From contig DASRFD010000091.1 of the NCBI GenBank assembly GCA_035651715.1, forward strand, positions 1-24,655: a stretch of 24,655 bases of DNA, read 5' to 3'. This DNA comes from Nevskia sp035651715 (GTDB lineage Bacteria; Pseudomonadota; Gammaproteobacteria; Nevskiales; Nevskiaceae). A program made the translations under genes and the position numbers. The stretch's first letter is position 1, and each line of letters starts with the position of its first letter. Positions 22,101 to 24,655 of this stretch are shown in pieces. A model generated the notes under the pieces. It did not search any database and was not told the origin of the DNA. It worked only from the letters and a program-made list of their open reading frames with translations.

Positions 22101-23368
22101 CGCTGCTCGCCGGCGAGGCGGTGACCAGCGCCGGCGTGCGGGTGCACGACGGCGCCGTGCAGCTGAGCCTGGCGCCGGGCCAGGCCCAGGCGCAGTGGAC
22201 CTCGCGCCTGGCCAACGCGGCGAGCCTGAGCCTGCACGCGGCGCAGCGCGACGACCTGTTCGAAGTCTGGCGCCTGGACATCGCGCCGATCTGGCATGCC
22301 GAGGCCGGCGGCCTGGCCCCGGTCAGCCAGCAGGAGAACGGCTGGCGCCTGCCGAGCTACCAGCCCTGGCCGGGAGAGTCGCTGGAGCTGAAGCTGAGCC
22401 GGCCGCAGGGCCTGCCGGGCCAGACCCTGACCCTCGACGGCGCGAGCCTGGTGGTGACGCCGGGCCAGCACGCCAGCGAGGAGACGCTGGAACTGCGCCT
22501 GCGCTCCAGCCAGGGCGGTCAGTACGCGCTGCCGCTGCCGGCCGGCTCGACCGTCAGCCTCCTGGTGCTCGACGGCGAGGCACAGCCGGCGCACATCGAC
22601 AACGGCCGCCTCATCCTCGGCCTGAAACCCGGCGCGCAGCAGGTGCAGCTCGGTCTGCGCAGCGGCGAAGGCATCAGCTGGAACCTGCGCACGCCGGCGC
22701 TGGAGCTGGGCATGCCCGGCGTCAACGCGCGCATCGACCTGGAGCTGCCGCAGGACCGCTGGATCCTCGCCACGGGCGGCCCGCGCATGGGTCCGGCGGT
22801 CCTGTTCTGGGGCGTGCTGGCGGTGCTGCTCGGCGTCGCCGCCGTGCTCGGCCGCTCGGGCCTGGCGCCGCTCGGCACCGTGCAGTGGGCGCTGCTGTTC
22901 GTCGGCCTGTCGCAGATTCCGGTATGGGCCGCAGCGGTGGTGGTCGGCTGGTTCGCCGCGCTGACCTGGCGCGGCCGCCGCGGCGAGGCGCTCAGCGCCG
23001 GGCGCTTCAAGCTGCTGCAGGGCGCGCTGGTGCTGCTGACCCTGCTCAGCCTGGGCCTGCTGTTCCAGGCCGTGGCCGCCGGCCTGCTCGGCCAGCCGGA
23101 CATGCAGATCGCCGGCAACGGCTCCTGGTCGCACAGCCTGCACTGGTACCAGGACCGCTTCGGCCAGGCCCTGCCCCAGGCGCGGGTCTGGTCGGCGCCG
23201 CTGTGGCTGTACCGCCTGCTGATGCTGCTGTGGGCGCTGTGGCTGGCCAACGCCCTGTTGCGCTGGCTGCGCTGGGGCTGGAGCCAGTTCAACGCCGGCG
23301 GGCTGTGGCGCCAGCCGGCGCCGCTGCAGCCGCAGCCGGGCCCGGCCACGCCGCCGCCGCTGGCCTGA
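19178..23368 (+). CDS. Very large exported/membrane protein made of two homologous halves; function unknown
   Basis: A 1396-residue protein I could not assign to a named family. Half 1 (about 1-736): signal peptide to about 24 (GILWIAGSAAAAP), beta-rich extracytoplasmic domain to about 455, then four hydrophobic helices in about 470-565. A Pro/Ala-rich loop with TGPGLPDWSW follows, and a last helix at about 700-722. Half 2 (about 737-1396) opens with a second signal-like stretch (AAAAALLLVLLGSLPWPARA, 740-759). It repeats the order: beta-rich domain, helices from about 1205, a shorter loop, final helix at about 1341-1362. Matching landmarks keep a near-constant offset: PQEVRVD 100 / PQRVLVD 841, NLPPGWRLLATSG 446 / ELPQDRWILATGG 1189. 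The ATG has GGAGAAGAAG directly before it. No catalytic motif was recognised. A cell-envelope role is likely from topology only. Confidence 0.85.
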   Translation: MRTRPVFRSLAAGILWIAGSAAAAPMTEAEVPAPLKPWIGWVLHDRDPRGCALGGDDGRACDWPSSLSLDLGNGGGAFGLQLRLDAAGWVALPGGEEQWPQEVRVDSRPAPVSLHNGHPALYLPAGNYTVSGRFEWAHLPEALPLPASLGLASLRVNGAERAHPARDANGLWLGRGAQQAAAGDSLNLQVYRLVDDDIPLRVITHLQVEAAGAVREAQLGPVLPAGMQPLSIDSPLPARLDEQGVLHLQLRPGVWSIEVTARAPAPVQELALPKLAGPWPAEEVWSFAAHNGLRIVEVGGGTPVDPQQTQVPPPWRAYPAYAMKAGEALRFDEKQRGDPHPQPGQLSLQRRLWLDFDGGGYTVEDRIGGQLNDRWRLGVAAPLHLGSASLDGAPQPITRLGADDQGVEVRHGAVDLVAASRVDQRLSHLPVTGWDHEFQQVSAELNLPPGWRLLATSGVDNVPQTWVSRWSLLDLFAVLVAASAALRLFGPRWAALMLLTLALSWQEPAAPRWSWLNLLAAAALLRALPESLRGGRLALWLGRYRALAAVLVVLLAIPFALQQARNALHPQLEQDAAPLNPLGIVPQARLAQTAPLAEAPPGPEQEKDVAEAATNGPATTAESPLANVTMAPGPPQQAAMAARRKAAGKTADYSARSSSMQRIDPSALTPTGPGLPDWSWRAATLSWSGPIAAEQSFRLWLLPPFLTRLLEVLSILLVAAMLGRCVELRRPPLPPGPTGAAAAALLLVLLGSLPWPARADAPPADAAPPSPIPALLDELRARLLAAPDCAPDCAESPRLWLGLDADQVLNLRLTVDALAPVAVPLPVPALAGGEQGGVWQPQRVLVDGGEVPLRRGGNGGLWARLGPGHHELLLSGSVAGLGQLQLPLPLKPRRVSAQLHGWLLSGVDDDGQAADTLQLLRQSADSGATAGNGAGQALPPLLQVTRTLRLGLDWQVETTVERLGVPYTPVNTEIPLLAGEAVTSAGVRVHDGAVQLSLAPGQAQAQWTSRLANAASLSLHAAQRDDLFEVWRLDIAPIWHAEAGGLAPVSQQENGWRLPSYQPWPGESLELKLSRPQGLPGQTLTLDGASLVVTPGQHASEETLELRLRSSQGGQYALPLPAGSTVSLLVLDGEAQPAHIDNGRLILGLKPGAQQVQLGLRSGEGISWNLRTPALELGMPGVNARIDLELPQDRWILATGGPRMGPAVLFWGVLAVLLGVAAVLGRSGLAPLGTVQWALLFVGLSQIPVWAAAVVVGWFAALTWRGRRGEALSAGRFKLLQGALVLLTLLSLGLLFQAVAAGLLGQPDMQIAGNGSWSHSLHWYQDRFGQALPQARVWSAPLWLYRLLMLLWALWLANALLRWLRWGWSQFNAGGLWRQPAPLQPQPGPATPPPLA

Positions 23369-23409
23369 GCGGAGCCGCCGATGGACCGTCCACCGCCGGA
23401 ACAGGAACC

Positions 23410-24186
23410 ATGAGCGATTTCGATCTCGGCGACGTCCGGGTGACCCTGTTGGATTTCGTGGCCCAGGTGGAGATGCGCCGCCCGCCTCACAACTTTTTCG
23501 ACGCGACGCTCGTCGCCGACCTCGCCACCGCGCTGGAGCGCCTCGACGCGGACCCGGATTGCAGGGCCACGCTGCTGTGCGCGGAGGGAAAGTCGTTCTG
23601 CGCCGGCGCGGATTTCAGCAGTCCGCGGATCTACGATGAGCAAGAGGGGACGGCGAAGCTGTACGCCAACGCGGTGCGGCTGTTCGCCGTCCGCAAGCCG
23701 ATCGTCGCGGCGATCGAAGGCGCCGCCATCGGCGGCGGCCTGGGGCTGGCGCTGGCCGCCGACTTCAGGGTCGCCTGCCCCGAAGCCCGTTTCTCGGCGA
23801 ACTTCGTCAAGCTGGGCACGCACGCCGGCTTCGGCATCACGCATACCCTGCCGGCGCTGATCGGCAGGCAGCGCGCCAGCCTGATGCTCCTCACCGGCCG
23901 GCGCCTGACCGGCGCCGCGGCATTCGAGTGGGGGCTCGTGGATGTCCTGGTCGAGCCGGCGGCGGTCCGCACCGCGGCGCGGGATCTGGCGCTGGAGATG
24001 GCGGCCAACGCGCCGCTGGCCGTGGTCGCGACCCGGGAAACGATGCGCGACGGCCTGGCCGAAGCGGTGCGCCTGCAGACCGGACTCGAATTCCACAAGC
24101 AGAACGCGCTGTTCGACACCGAGGATCACCGGGAAGGGGTGGCGGCGGTGGCGCAGAGAAGGCCCGGAAAATTCAGCGGTCGCTAG
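23410..24186 (+). CDS. Enoyl-CoA hydratase/isomerase (crotonase) family protein lacking the usual catalytic glutamates
   Basis: A 258-residue crotonase-fold protein. The oxyanion-hole segments are intact: GKSFCAGADF (60-69) and EGAAIGGGLGLALAADFRVA (103-122). The two positions that carry the hydratase glutamates are changed. In FSANFVKLG the residue aligned with the first Glu is F132, and in GRQRASLMLLTG the residue aligned with the second is L158 (my by-eye alignment to rat mitochondrial hydratase). Water addition by the standard mechanism is therefore unlikely; an isomerase, hydrolase, decarboxylase or ring-type crotonase activity on an acyl-CoA is possible. ATG 23410 has AGGAACC immediately upstream. 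It follows the large membrane protein by 41 bp on the same strand and may share its transcript. The substrate is unknown. Confidence 0.9.
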   Translation: MSDFDLGDVRVTLLDFVAQVEMRRPPHNFFDATLVADLATALERLDADPDCRATLLCAEGKSFCAGADFSSPRIYDEQEGTAKLYANAVRLFAVRKPIVAAIEGAAIGGGLGLALAADFRVACPEARFSANFVKLGTHAGFGITHTLPALIGRQRASLMLLTGRRLTGAAAFEWGLVDVLVEPAAVRTAARDLALEMAANAPLAVVATRETMRDGLAEAVRLQTGLEFHKQNALFDTEDHREGVAAVAQRRPGKFSGR

Positions 24187-24255
24187 GCTAGACCGGGAAG
24201 CCCCGCCCGCGGCCGCGCCTCGGGTTTCACGTTCACTCCGCCGGCCGTCCGTTCC

Positions 24256-24306
24256 TTGCGTGCCGGGCATTCCTTGTGCTAATACTGAACCACATGGTTC
24301 AGTATT
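24256..24306 (+). promoter_or_regulatory. Candidate promoter and palindromic operator of the ArsR-type gene
   Basis: AATACTGAACC (24281-24291) and GGTTCAGTATT (24296-24306) are perfect 11-bp inverted arms separated by ACAT; the start codon (24294-24296) lies at the centre. A -10-like TAATAC (24280-24285) overlaps the left arm, with TTGCGT (24256-24261) 18 bp upstream as a possible -35. TTCCTTG is repeated at 24252 and 24270. If the promoter is right, transcription would begin almost at the ATG, giving a leaderless message blocked directly by a bound repressor. Confidence 0.55.
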
Positions 24307-24655
24307 CCCAGCCCCGTTTCGACGCCTCGTTCGCCGCGCTCGCGGACGCCACCCGCCGCGGCGTGCTGGAGCAGCTCGGGCGCGCGGACGCTTCCATCAC
24401 GGACCTCGCCGCGAGATTCCACATGACCCTCACCGGCATGAAGAAGCATGTCGGCGTGCTGGAGCAGGCGGGGCTCGTCACCACCGAGAAGGTCGGGCGC
24501 GTGCGGACCTGCAAACTCGGGCCGCGGCGGCTGGAGGAAGAGGCGGCTTGGATCGAAAGATACCGCCGGCTCTGGGTCGCGCGCTTCGACGAACTGGACC
24601 GCATCGTCGAAGAACTGCAACGCAAGGAGAAACGCAATGGACGCAAGAAGAGCAT
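24294..24655 (+). CDS. ArsR-family winged-helix transcriptional regulator (3' end outside window)
   Basis: 120 residues are visible, open to the window edge. The N-terminal winged helix has the ArsR/SmtB layout: FDASFAALADATRRGVLEQL, then ASITDLAARFHMTLTGMKKH as helix-turn-helix, VGVLEQAGLVTTEKVGRVRT as recognition helix and wing, and CKLGPRRLEEEAAWIERYRR as the following segment. There is no cysteine pair of the metal-sensing ELCVCDL type, so metal sensing is unlikely. The pattern (with WIERYRRLWVARFDELD) matches the subfamily commonly encoded just before an SRPBCC/AHSA1 protein. There is no Shine-Dalgarno; the ATG lies inside the palindrome described above, which suggests autorepression. 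The C terminus probably overlaps the start of the next gene. Confidence 0.88.
   Translation, partial: MVQYSQPRFDASFAALADATRRGVLEQLGRADASITDLAARFHMTLTGMKKHVGVLEQAGLVTTEKVGRVRTCKLGPRRLEEEAAWIERYRRLWVARFDELDRIVEELQRKEKRNGRKKS
24637..24655 (+). CDS. Possible start of the next gene (SRPBCC/AHSA1 type by context), only first codons visible
   Basis: An ATG at 24637 in a different frame from the ArsR gene is preceded by AAGGAG 8 bases upstream (24624-24629), a strong ribosome site inside the ArsR coding region. It would encode MDARRA before the window ends. ArsR genes of this subtype are usually followed by an overlapping SRPBCC-domain gene, so that is the expected product; the sequence itself is too short to show it. 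Confidence 0.35.

Noticed and set aside
18884..23143. A 1419-codon open frame on the minus strand opposite the large membrane protein, and a 1415-codon alternative plus-strand frame at 19939-24186
   Set aside because: Translations are Ala/Arg/Gln/Gly-rich without domains, while the opposite frame has signal peptides and homologous repeats. At this GC content stop codons are rare in all frames, so long shadow frames are expected.
24299..24655. Minus-strand open frame at the window end
   Set aside because: It is antisense to a convincing ArsR winged-helix protein and has no recognisable features.

Overview
This is a very GC-rich chromosomal window. Gene content points to a gammaproteobacterium close to Xanthomonadales/Nevskiales: a PhoP/PhoQ-type pair preceded by a PepSY-like gene, a PilU-type ATPase, an RND exporter next to a DUF1329 protein, oligoribonuclease, and a cystathionine beta-synthase/gamma-lyase pair. 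The taxon is an inference from gene content and composition, because no rRNA or tRNA is present. I saw no CRISPR array, prophage or transposase gene. The non-genic structure is mainly short palindromic repeats between genes.

Layout. 1-534 is the tail of a short-chain dehydrogenase. 613-3556 is a minus-strand block read in the order paiB-like, sir2-like, ECF sigma factor, anti-sigma factor. paiB and sir2 are joined by a GTGA overlap, and sigma/anti-sigma overlap by 8 bp. A TetR regulator (3596-4219) diverges from paiB. Its stop codon lies in a 67-bp palindromic repeat, across which a minus-strand TolB-N/TPR membrane protein (4314-6347) converges. A small His/Ala/Pro-rich exported protein (6491-6745) diverges from an RND exporter and its DUF1329 partner (6923-10924).

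11101-14199 reads as an envelope-stress module: a glycine-zipper protein, a PepSY-like protein, a PhoP-like response regulator and a PhoQ-like kinase. An 11-bp-phased direct repeat in front of the first gene is a candidate binding site for the regulator. PilU follows (14324-15487), then oligoribonuclease on the minus strand, then cystathionine beta-synthase and cystathionine gamma-lyase (reverse transsulfuration). The two transsulfuration genes are separated by 309 bp holding a 178-bp MITE-like element and a second large palindrome. A 1396-residue membrane protein (19178-23368), which I could not assign to a family, appears to be two fused copies of one module. The window ends with a crotonase-fold enzyme lacking the usual catalytic glutamates, an ArsR-type regulator whose start codon lies inside a near-perfect palindrome, and the first codons of a probable downstream gene.

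Main items for a second look: (1) two related CTAG/TA-ended palindromic repeats, each placed exactly on the TAG stop codon of the gene before it; (2) inverted arrays of the heptamer GGTTGTC in two intergenic gaps, one ending one base before the kinase start codon; (3) the internal duplication of the 1396-residue protein; (4) candidate operators for the PhoP-like and ArsR-like regulators.
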